From: Pomphorhynchus laevis
Lineage: Eukaryota; Acanthocephala; Palaeacanthocephala; Echinorhynchida; Pomphorhynchidae
DNA: 64,000 nucleotides
Assembly: GCA_012934845.2 (NCBI GenBank)
Contig: WNNJ02000915.1
Coordinates: forward strand, 1-64,000
Direction of reading: 5' to 3'
Shown here: positions 55,801-64,000 of the stretch, in pieces
How positions within the stretch are numbered: position 1 is the stretch's first letter
Layout: each line of letters starts with the position of its first letter
The notes under the pieces: model-generated
The model's input: only the letters and a program-made list of their open reading frames with translations
Told to the model about the DNA's origin: nothing
Database searches by the model: none
Made by a program: the position numbers and the translations under genes

Positions 55801-56855
55801 TTCATGTCAATTGCTTATTCTATTAATTTGTAAAGCGTTGTAAAAGACAAAATTAAAATCACGAATCAAATAGACATAATGGTTAGTAGATCAGTATGAT
55901 CATCAAATTATACAAAAAATCAGGACTTTGCATTATAAGTAAAATACGACGTAGAAAAATTGAACGTTGAAAGTTTTATAATTACGCAAATAGTGTCGAC
56001 ATTCAAAAACTTACCAATAGAGCTGGGAACAAATCCGGCGAGGCCGTTCATTAGCCGTGGTGTTCGGCTGGATGGTAATCGAGCCACTGTTTCCTTATTT
56101 TTCATATACATCAAAATAAATCCATCACCAACGGGATCCGGTCTTACCGACAGCGGTTCAACTGCGTATTCTTCGTCTATAAATGCATTATGTTTAGATT
56201 GCTCGTGCCTTCGAAGCCTCCATCGTGATGTACAATAAAAATTGCATCGACCACATCTAAATATATGGGCGGCAAACAGATGACGAAATACGGTAACAAG
56301 CTCATTTGCTTCAAAAGGGCATTGGTTGCACAGATATGACCGACCTCCTGACCTACTTAGCATTACGCATTCCTGCTGGTTCTGATCCAGTGGTGCATCC
56401 AAAGAATGTATGGTAGTACCAACATTAGACCGAAACCGTTCATCAGTCATTCTATTGAAATTATCCTGTAAATAGACTGGTTCATCTTGTACACTTGGCA
56501 TATCTACAGGAATCCTCAATGCATCATGTTGTTTAACAGTGAACGATGTATTTATATTTGTCGACGATAAAACAGCAGGTAAAATACCAACAAAATCAGA
56601 TAGTTGAGCTAGTTCTTCTTCAGGCACGGTGGATTCTTGAAAGTTTATTGCGTTAATTCTAGTCGTTGCCGCAGCCGTAGTTGGTGGTGATGAACGCATT
56701 ATAACGTCTCTGTGTCGCTTCCTCACTCGATTTGCAATGGTTTCGGCGTTGGTAACGGTTGTTGTGGTGGACGTAATACTGCTAGTAGCAGCCGCATCAG
56801 TGCTTACATGTGACTCTGCAGTGGTAGTATTGAACTGATCACCAGTGACATCCAT
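49882..56855 (-). CDS. C2H2/C2HC zinc-finger protein, three coding exons
   Basis: Exons are 56,855-56,015, 51,756-51,468 and 50,416-49,882. The donor TTG|GTAAGT, acceptor GGTAG|TG, donor CAG|GTATAT and acceptor TTAAG|G keep phase (1, then 2), giving 1,665 nt and 554 residues. ATG at 56,855 (ACAATGG) is preferred over an in-frame ATG 54 nt upstream. Residues 1-60 are Ser/Thr/Ala-rich. Fingers 1 and 2 (about 173-225) are C-x2-C-x12-H-x4-H (CNQCPF...H, CGRCNF...H). Finger 3 (CKRCDY...H) and a C-x3-C-x12-H-x3-C finger (about 309-360) are on exon 2. Exon 3 is acidic and of no known domain. It is probably a nuclear DNA-binding regulator; the ortholog is not identified. Intron 1 (4.3 kb) and intron 2 (1.05 kb) carry transposon debris, and extra alternative exons cannot be excluded. 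Confidence 0.7.
50677..51011. mobile_element. MITE-like foldback in intron 2 of the zinc-finger gene
   Basis: Arms of about 111 bp (TTTCGTCGTCACAATGACTC at 50,677, complement ending at 51,011) flank a ~113-bp centre. Arms match at most positions with scattered changes. There is no coding capacity. A partial third copy of the tip (CATCATCACAATGACTCATC) lies just left at 50,620-50,646. Confidence 0.85.
51770..54534. other. Intron 1 of the zinc-finger gene, left part
   Basis: AT-rich. Contains a 15-bp inverted repeat ATCACTTAACGACCT / AGGTCGTTAAGTGAT (52,578-52,626) and a minus-strand stretch at about 53,080-53,345. That stretch reads protein-like residues (LGVLQRDVSLMEICTVLNLS, HVQRLCKAERHEQFNNYWYH) that I cannot assign; it could be a gene fragment or an alternative exon. 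Nothing else is recognised. Confidence 0.35.
54535..54770 (-). mobile_element. PLE 3' end fragment, copy G (inside intron 1)
   Basis: On the minus strand the last codons of the PLE (AATTTAAACTCTTAAGTGAG) and the post-stop region lead into a module with GGCCCCGCTGCTGTGTTTGG and GCATAGCAGTTTCTCTGATG. It is diverged, so it is older than copies A-C. It is co-oriented with the host gene. Confidence 0.7.
54771..55919. other. Intron 1 of the zinc-finger gene, right part
   Basis: Extremely AT-rich DNA with no recognised element; a foldback GCATAT / ATATGC motif and ATTTTAAAACAT pair lie near 55,650-55,730. Confidence 0.4.
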
Positions 56856-58562
56856 TGTCTTCTTTCTTAATTGCGTTTCTTCTTTTCTATGCAAAAGATG
56901 CCGACACACAGGGAAGTATGATGAAAAAGCGAATCTATAATAAAAGCTTATAATATATATTATAAAGTAAATAGGGATGAAACAGAGCAGCTGAATATAG
57001 AATACGATGATGACGACGACTTATTGTCGCTTACTACTTCATTGCTACTTATGTGGTGATGATATACTCTCTGTGTGTGCATTACAGGACTGAAAAACGC
57101 TCAATGCGATGTTCTACCATATCATGTGCCCTAATTAAAACCAAGGCGTTGAAAATAGAGAGGGAGAAAAACGTTACCAAAAAAAGCAGCTCAGAACACG
57201 GAATGCAAGTTTAAAAACATTTTCTCAAAAGAACAAGATGACGGCCTCTGCCAAAACACGAAGTAATCGAATATGACGATCAGATTCTAACGGTTGACAT
57301 TAGATGCGGCTGTTCCAACTATAATAGTAACTGTCACAGGCCAATATCCACACTGGAAAGATGAAAATATATATTGAAAAAGTTATCACCATCCGATCCA
57401 AATAGACATTGATAGGCAATATCATCAACAAGAGGGCTATACTCCCTATACACCACTGAGTGCTACAATATAGAACATAGAATGCGTTGCGTACGCTCTT
57501 AATGATGGTGGTCGCTTTGTAGTCGAATAATCACTACGGTGATAATATCAGCACAGAGTCAAAAAGACTGTGGTTCGTCACTAAAGACAGTAAAAACAGA
57601 AATTAGCTGTTATTATGAGAATACGCCAATACTATTATATCGTCGATAAATGTGGTCGATCTCGTAAAGTACCTGAGCGGGACTCCATGAAAATGTACAG
57701 CGGTTGTTTCGGTTCCTGAAATTAAACCAGAAACAGAACAGTACCCTCTCCCGCCTAAGTGTAGCAATGATGGAGATTACTTGATAGACAAATAATGATC
57801 GACAAAGATAATGCTCCCGTGGCAAAATACATATCTTTATTGGTATATGGATACCGTCGAATACACATTGTGCTGGTCGGTTTATATTAACTTACTAGAT
57901 GACGTATATAGAAAAATGCACAAGAATGGTGTATGTGCGAAGACGGATTCTGTTATCGCAAATAAATGTATCAAGATAGCTGATCCGGCATCTATTCTGA
58001 CAGCAAAATAGCGGATTCGTAGTTTTTAAGGGATTGAGAAAAATCCATTGTTCCTAAACTAGATTGATATGATAAAATACAGTGAACTATTAAAAAGCTC
58101 ATGGAAGCATTTTGTATCAATAAAGGAATTGAGTAGATTTTGTATCAATGGAATGACTAAATCAGTTGCGAGGACTATCAGGAGCAATAAAGTAGAGTAC
58201 TAAGACTAACAATTGTTGTCTCCAAACTCAGATCATATACCATAGGAACAGAATACAAGTCGTCTGAAGTCATCGAGATATGACTTTCTGATGGATAAAG
58301 TAAAAATGTAGAAATGGAATAAGTTTATTTGAAAGGCAAATCGGATTTACAAACATAAAACATTTTATCTCGGTTTTTCTCCATGTAACGGCATATCCTT
58401 ATCCCGAAACATGTAATTGCTGCAAATCTGCAATTTTATTTAGCACTACATGTGAATACTCCTGAAATTTAAACTTTCAACAGTCAAAATAAACGCCAAT
58501 TAATATTTTATGCAATGCTGCTTGTTAATTTAATTTAAAAACCCAGAATTTTAGGTTTTTTT
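56856..58562. other. Upstream region of the zinc-finger gene
   Basis: The first ~1.4 kb upstream of the start is less AT-rich than the rest of the neighbourhood and free of recognised repeats, which fits a 5' untranslated exon or regulatory DNA. A splice-acceptor-like TCTTTTGCATAG lies at about 56,890 on the minus strand. Short frames at 57,613-58,011 on both strands have no recognisable homologs. No promoter motif can be named. Confidence 0.35.
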
Positions 58563-58601
58563 AAATGACTCTTACAATATTTAATATTGTAAGAGTCATT
58601 T
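58563..58601. repeat. Perfect 18-bp inverted repeat, 3-nt loop
   Basis: AAATGACTCTTACAATAT and its complement flank TTA; nearby TCCTAAAT units (58,605-58,690) repeat the flank. It may be a terminator-like hairpin by chance or a tiny foldback. Confidence 0.85.
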
Positions 58602-59160
58602 AATCCTAAATAATTTAGGATAGATAAATATTTAGATAATTTAGTCATTCAATACTAAATTATCCTAAATAATCCTAAATTCCTAAAAATAACATAACAG
58701 AAACATTATATAGATAATTAATTATATAAATAATTAATTATCAATAATTATAAAAAAATAAAATCGCATACTTGCGGTAATTATGTATTTCGAGATACGG
58801 ATAAATCGTCAAGTAAAACAGATAAAAATTTTGATATTTTTAACAATTTTATAATAAATCTTAAGCTGAATATTTCATTAAATTCAAACTTAGTTGATTA
58901 ATCTCAGTAATTCAAGTGTTACGTAATAACAAAACTATATAACAACAGATTACATACGAAACATCATAAAATGATGCATAAATTCTAATCTTATACTCCT
59001 ATACAATAATATATAAACGTATATATAAATGTTCATATAATATATAAATCTTTATAATATATTTATAGTATATATGAATATAAATGGTATTATTCTAATT
59101 TATATTCTAATTTAATACCAATTTTTCAAAAAAAGAAAAAAAATTACAAATAATAAATTG
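58602..59160. other. AT-rich DNA, nothing recognised
   Basis: Low-complexity AT-rich sequence with TATATAAA runs near 59,010-59,090. No gene is seen. Confidence 0.5.
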
Positions 59161-59164
59161 TGTC

Positions 59165-59350
59165 TAAGTCTTGTCTATCGCTTGTCCCCTCAACTCTCAG
59201 CCTCTGCAGCAGGTTGACGCTAGTTGCCCTTAACGCTAGTTGCCCAGAACGCAACTAGCGTTACCGCGTTGGATGGCAACGCTCAGCCTCTGCAGCAGGA
59301 AATTTGTGGACCGCCGCTCTCCGGTCACTGCTGCTATCCGCCGACCTATT
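59165..59350. repeat. GC-rich island with direct and inverted repeats
   Basis: CTCAGCCTCTGCAGCAGG occurs twice (about 59,196 and 59,282). Between them AACGCTAGTTGCCC is followed by its partial inverse GCAACTAGCGTT. The island stands out from AT-rich surroundings; its origin is unknown. Confidence 0.7.
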
Positions 59351-59674
59351 TGTTTCGATAAATGCATAAAAAATGCATTATGAAAATATTTGTTTCGATA
59401 AATGCATTAAAATTTAAAAAAATAATAATTTTAAGAAATTTAATATTTGTTCAGGGCGTTTAAACATCGAGAGGAATAATAAAATAAAAAATTATTGTTC
59501 ACAAATTTTTGACTATTGTAATAGTCCTTTTTTCAAGTGTTATGTTTTGTTATGATTAATAATATATATTAATATATTATATTTTATTTATTATTGTTTA
59601 GCACATTAATATATAATATGTAAAAAGTAAAAATATTTTCAAAAATAAAAATTGTACAAAAGTAGCATTTATAA

Positions 59675-59721
59675 GGGTCGAAACGTGAAATGTAGGTCTG
59701 GGTCAGCAGCTGATGAGACCC
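59675..59721 (+). ncRNA. Hammerhead-like boxes (candidate, weak)
   Basis: GGGTCGAAAC (59,675-59,684) is followed by CTGATGAGACCC (59,710-59,721). GGGTC and GACCC are complementary, as in hammerhead stem II, and the boxes stand in a circularly permuted order. After GAAA an ACGT/ATGT hairpin could be stem III, ending in a GTA cleavage triplet. Stem I does not pair convincingly. A competing GTCTGGGT / ACCCAGAC stem also exists. It could be a transposon end and not a ribozyme. Confidence 0.25.
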
Positions 59722-60940
59722 ACCCAGACTGATTAGTAGCGTCCTGCTGTATCAAAAATAAGATCAATACCTGTGAGGATAATATCGTGCCACAATCGGA
59801 AAAAAATTCAGCTCACAGATGCAATCAAATACAATTAAATTTGTTTTAGTAATTTAATTTTTGCTTTAAAATTCAAAGAAGATTTTCTTATATTTTAAAT
59901 TTGATAATTGAGTCAAATTCTAATAATAAAAATAAAAATTTTATTGAATTAAAATTATAATTTCTTAAGATGTTTTATCTATTATGTTATAAAATATATT
60001 TAGATGTGAATTCTTTTAAAGTTAACTTCTTAATATATAAATCGTATGTAGGTTCTATTAATTGGATTAGAATTTTTAAAAACTCAATTCTGTTTTAAGT
60101 GCTTTTAATACATTTAATCTGTGTTTGACAAATTGTTCAATAGCCACATTCTAAAATCCATGCGAGAATTGAGTAGATTAATAAACCATGTAGATAAAGA
60201 ATGATTAGAAAAGCAAATATGCATTTTAAGTACGAACGTGGGATAAGTACAAACGTATGACTTAAACTTTTACGGGTTCAACTGTTTTCAAACGTTGGTT
60301 GTCGATTTTAGTTCATTGCCGCCCATTCAGTCTTTATCTACTGCCCACGTTCGTACTTCTATTTCTTTCACATATTTTAAATGTCTTTTCCCATTTCTAA
60401 TCTAAGTTATTGTAATACTAACGTTTGTATGTTTTTATTAAATCTATGGATGTTATTAAAGCTGGGGATGATTAATATGAACAGTTCAAGAGGATCAAAC
60501 TTTCAACCATTTTAAACTTTAATAAACAAAATGAGTGCGTTCATCATCAAGTATTTAGGCCAAACTTATAAACATATACTGACTTTGCATTATGCCCAAT
60601 TATAAACACTGAAGAGGTTTTATCTATTGTCATCCCAATTACCTTCGCTGATACAAAAAATAGTAAATTTTAATATTAAAATTTCAATAGCAGACCGTTT
60701 TGTCAACAAGGAAACTCGTATGATGAAGAAATGGATAAGTCGGCACTTTATCCGATTTATCAATAAAAATATCGATAAAACTATTAAAATCATTTAAAAT
60801 ACCAATATAAATATTTATATATTTTGGTAATTCATTTTATATTTATATCCTTTATCAAAAAATAAATATAAATTAAATAATAACAACATAAATTAAATTT
60901 ATAATCTGCTAAATAATGACTTAAATTATTATTTTGTTAA
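59722..60940. other. AT-rich DNA with one small MITE candidate
   Basis: Terminal inverted repeats AAGTACGAACGTGGG (60,228-60,242) and CCCACGTTCGTACTT (60,344-60,358) enclose 101 bp, a likely non-autonomous DNA element. The rest of the stretch holds nothing I can name. Confidence 0.6.
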
Positions 60941-61325
60941 TTATTTATTTGTTAAGCTGATTAATAGTAAAAGTTTAAATACATCAAAAATAAACATTTG
61001 GAAAACTTATATTAGATATAATTAGAGAGAAAATGAAAATAACAAACAATTATAAAAGGAAAGATAAAATTAATAAAGATATGTATAAAGAACTTACTAA
61101 ATTAAAGGATAACTATATAATAACAACTATTGATAAAGCTAGTAATAACTTTGTCTTCATATGCAAAAAACTTTATTATGATATACTAATGAAAGAGGTT
61201 AATTCTAATGATTTAAATGTAAATCCAACATATGAACGTAGTGATTTTAGTTTAGAAACAATTATTACAAGTCACTGTTTAACAATAGATAAAATGGTAT
61301 AAATTAAAAGATATTAAATTAAAGG
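60940..61325 (+). mobile_element. Penelope-like retroelement, copy H, 5' piece
   Basis: It encodes the linker region with DKINKDMYKELTKLKDNYII, TTIDKASNNFVFICKKLYYD and NVNPTYERSDFSLETIITSH. Like copy C it keeps the segment absent from copies A and B (LINSKSLNTSKINIWKTY-like residues at 60,955-61,020). It stops near 61,325, where unrelated sequence begins. Confidence 0.8.
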
Positions 61326-61359
61326 ATAATTATATAATAGCAATTATTAATAAAGCTAG

Positions 61360-62110
61360 TGTCATGATCTTTAAGTTAGCATCATTATAATAACTTTATA
61401 TCTATTGTAGATGTGTTAAATAAACCCTCATTGGTTTAGTCTGTTATATTTTATCATCACAATTTATTCAACACTAAAATCGCAACAAGGAACATTGAAC
61501 GAACAAAACAATGGTACCAGCAAATCATGATACAATCGCTCAATCACTGCCATTGGAATTCACAACAAACTTGCAGCGAACACTTATTGAAAGATTTGAT
61601 ATACGACCAAAGACCCTGACAGTCAAAAAAATAAACTTTGAAAACGTAACTTGATTACGTTTTAACGATGACACTATATAAATTGGAATGTATAATGATG
61701 CACGTCGGTAACAACGTTTATGAGTTGGTCGAATTTTGTGTAACTTATGAGTTCACAATCGAAAAGCATTAGAAACTATCAATTAGAAAGCCAAACAAAA
61801 TTTTGGCAAAACATCTGCAGTCCAAAAGGGTTAAATCGCTGAATGAAGATATAGATGCATTTGTAAAATCCTTATATTTACTCTCAAGAAATTGTAATTT
61901 CGAGCAGTCATCGGGAGGGGAAGAAGTGAGAAATTATTTTATTAGAAACTATTCATACGAGGCCTTGGATCAGACGGTATCAGACAAAGATTACTCGAAT
62001 TCGATCAACTTGATCTAAACAGAGCAGTATCCACTTCCAAGTATTTAACAATAGCTCAACAAATCATAACACGATATCATCCTAGTGAATCTGAGATAGG
62101 AAATTTCGTT
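61360..62110 (+). mobile_element. LTR retrotransposon fossil, probable Ty3/gypsy 5' part
   Basis: A TG...CA-bounded stretch (about 61,361-61,453) looks like a partial LTR. Gag-like residues follow, with WYQQI-type, SKRVKSLNEDIDAFVKSLYL and LLSRNCNFEQ ... EEVRNYFIRN (61,803-62,010), matching the gag region of Ty3/gypsy elements. No pol region follows. It lies within a PLE copy, whose parts are at 60,940-61,325 and 62,230-62,400. It is a broken fossil with several interruptions. Confidence 0.5.
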
Positions 62111-62229
62111 CAGTTCATATGAAACTGATCGAAATTTAGGAAAGAGATATATAATACAAGCATATACTATAATAACTGCATCAGTTATTTGAAAAATAAT
62201 TAATCAAGATATATGTAAAACTTATGCTC

Positions 62230-62400
62230 ATCTGCAATACTTTTAAATTTAAATTAAAACCCCTCTCAGTTTATATGAATGAAATAGTTATAGTAATTAA
62301 AGCACAATTCAAAAAAATTTGTAGGGTGATCGAAATTAATAAAATACTATTTCTGTATTAATTCTACAAAAGAATTTTTAGAACGCACAAAAGGAATAAA
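62230..62400 (+). mobile_element. Penelope-like retroelement, copy H, second piece
   Basis: It encodes KPLSVYMNEIVIVIKAQFKK, then residues matching FYKRIF...RTHKRN of the same family, about 150 codons further along than the first piece. The gap is occupied by the LTR-element fossil. The 3' part is lost at about 62,400 into ATTATATT repeats. Confidence 0.75.
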
Positions 62401-62467
62401 TTATAATTATATTATAAATTATATTATATTCTTGAATTATATTATATTATATATTATATTATATTCC

Positions 62468-62975
62468 TTAATTATATTATATTGTTCTTTGGTTCGCCCA
62501 CATCTTGAGTATTGTATTCAAGTCATTTTCCCGTTCATCTTCAATGAGAAAAAGACTACTGTATCTTGATCTCGTGGTAATTTGGGCACTTGTCAAATCC
62601 TTTGAAGGATATTTCACAAATGTCATAAAGTTTAGAACAACAAATTGTCGTGGACATCGCCCCACGACAATTTATAGGGAATTAACCTTCTATAAATTTC
62701 CCCCTGGTAAAAATCCTTGAGTAATGAGACACTCCCATCGGGTAATCAACATTTGGAATGTATTACCTGAGGAAATTGCTTGTGCCACCAGCTATTCACA
62801 TTTCAAACTTCAAGTGAGGAAGTGGATTCATGACAGCTCGAGCATCAATCAGTGTTCAACTACCCATTTGGCTCATTACATTCTACACTTCATTTGTTTT
62901 TTTTTATTTTTTTATATCAGCAGTGAACAGACTGAACAGCCATTTGCGGCTTTGTCTTGTACTCAATAATGATAT
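62468..62975 (+). mobile_element. LINE C-terminal relic (CR1/Jockey-like)
   Basis: It reads VVRPHLEY-like residues (LFVRPHLEYCIQVI) at 62,480-62,525 and, after a broken middle, the classic end FSHRVINIWNVLPEEIACAT and FKLQVRKWIHDSS. This is the C-terminal domain of CR1/Jockey-type reverse transcriptases. The frames are interrupted, so it is dead. Confidence 0.7.
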
Positions 62976-63084
62976 GGTATAAAATATAATACATTAATCA
63001 TATCAAATAACTGTATCTATTGTTTGCAATGCAGAATTATACATCAACAAAATATTATTAAAATATTAACTTTACAAATTATAA

Positions 63085-63260
63085 ATCAACTTTATGGATA
63101 ATAAACACATTTTGTATTAGAATAAAATAGTAGATAATCAAATTTTATCACAGGAAATAAGTCATTAGCATGTATTTGGCTCCGCTGCTACATTGCGTTA
63201 TGTATCAAAAGCAGGGGCGGAAACCAATAACATAGCAGTTACTCCTAATTTTAATATGTA
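63085..63260 (+). repeat. PLE 3' end, solo
   Basis: TTTATGGATAATAAACACAT (end of coding and stop region) is followed by TTGTATTAGAATAAAATAGT, ATGTATTTGGCTCCGCTGCT, a GGGCGGAAACC box and CATAGCAGTTACTCC. It is a diverged PLE 3' end with the module partly rearranged. Confidence 0.65.
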
Positions 63261-63479
63261 ATCAATAATCAATAATATGTAATAAATATCTAAATGCTCT
63301 CAGCACTAATTAAAATGCCGAGAGCGTGCTAGGTTGTCAATCAGAATAAAGCTTGTTTAACGGCATTAAAATTAAAGCTTGTTAGTTTAAAAATAGAGCA
63401 ACAACATCTATCTTAGGCAACTACGTAAAATTAATTAAACATTTTCTGCTACTGTTCAGAAATCGCAAAGCTTTTTGGA

Positions 63480-64000
63480 TACAAAGTGATTATCAGATAC
63501 AAAGTGATTCACATATCAAGGATTTGGGCGTCTGACTTTCTAGTAATCTAACTACGGCTATTCATACTTATTGTATGCACCTATTATCTTTTCTCCTTCC
63601 ACTACTATTTTGACTGTACCTAAAAACTTTGGTCAGTTCAGATTCAATTTTCTATCTGGGCGGTTTGAAAATTTGGAGACCCATTAGTAACAAAGCTAAT
63701 ATGCAGTGGTTTTAAGAAAAGTGCTGTTATCTACGTCGGACAGGTTGCATGAGTTCACCACTTGCTACTCATTTTATTGGAAAATATTAGATACAAAGTG
63801 TTTCACATATCAATGATTTGGGCGTCTAACTTTCTAGTAATCTAACTACGGTTATTCATACTTATTGTATGCACCTATTATCTTTTCTCGGTCCACTACT
63901 ATTTTGACTGTACCTAAAAACTTTGGTCAGTTCAGATTCAATTTTGTATATTGGCGGTTAAAAAATTTGGAGACCTATTAGTAGCAAAGCTTATATGTAG
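63480..64000 (+). repeat. Tandem ~296-bp duplication of a LINE-like relic
   Basis: GATACAAAGTG(A/T)TTCACATA begins two copies at about 63,498 and 63,792, similar over 200 bp. In one frame both read HIKDLGV...SSNLTTAIHTYCM, matching the DLGV...S.L....H block in the RT connection of non-LTR elements. The second copy runs off the window end. Confidence 0.6.

Noticed and set aside
55960-56238. 92-codon plus-strand frame
   Set aside because: It is antisense to exon 1 of the zinc-finger gene; the minus strand holds the Cys/His fingers and good splice sites.
57613-58011. Frames of 66-70 codons on both strands upstream of the zinc-finger gene
   Set aside because: No recognisable domain, no splice partners, and they overlap on opposite strands.

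Overview
This window looks like nuclear DNA of an invertebrate animal. It is AT-rich, has eukaryotic tRNA-Gly genes, intron-bearing animal genes and a dense load of retroelements. A nematode is plausible, because the RTE element ends in a C-terminal block (ADPASKRDKG) of the type common in nematode RTEs and the introns can be very short, but the sequence alone does not settle this. Only three host protein genes are convincing: mitochondrial ribosomal protein mL53 (MRPL53, minus strand, present twice at 7.1-7.4 kb and 32.3-32.6 kb), an intronless RAD9 of the 9-1-1 DNA-damage clamp (11.9-13.0 kb, plus), and a three-exon C2H2/C2HC zinc-finger protein (56.9 to 49.9 kb, minus). There are three tRNA-Gly(UCC) genes.

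Layout. Positions 1-11,292 and about 25,209-36,496 are a direct duplication, nearly identical beyond its first ~1.4 kb. Each copy carries, left to right, a Penelope-like retroelement (PLE), a tRNA-Gly gene, a short unassigned stretch, a tRNA-like/SINE-like block, a CR1/L2-type LINE 3' part, a tandem duplication, a foldback element, MRPL53, a second foldback element holding a stolen piece of MRPL53, and a longer CR1/L2-type LINE. RAD9 follows copy 1. From 14 to 23.8 kb lies a graveyard of reverse-transcriptase relics, LINE pieces, a Ty3/gypsy fossil and a plus-strand PLE. After copy 2 come the complete 5' part of its LINE, a 5'-truncated RTE element with a 12-bp target-site duplication, and a 16-nt minisatellite with a long diverged halo (39.8-41.6 kb). 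From 42 to 49.4 kb are PLE ends, palindromes and an inverted satellite array of ~360-bp units. The zinc-finger gene occupies 49.9-56.9 kb. The right end holds PLE pieces, an LTR-element fossil and LINE relics.

The dominant family is a PLE whose protein starts with the tail of a GIY-YIG endonuclease and continues into a PLE-type reverse transcriptase, which is the permuted order described for Naiad/Chlamys-type PLEs. At least eight copies or fragments are present, and a recurring ~100-bp structured 3' module marks its ends. The most noteworthy signals are capture of an MRPL53 exon-intron piece by a neighbouring foldback element, a mosaic PLE pattern suggesting gene conversion, hammerhead-like boxes in three repeat families, the 11.3-kb duplication (real or an assembly effect), and a templated 73-bp insertion in the RTE element.
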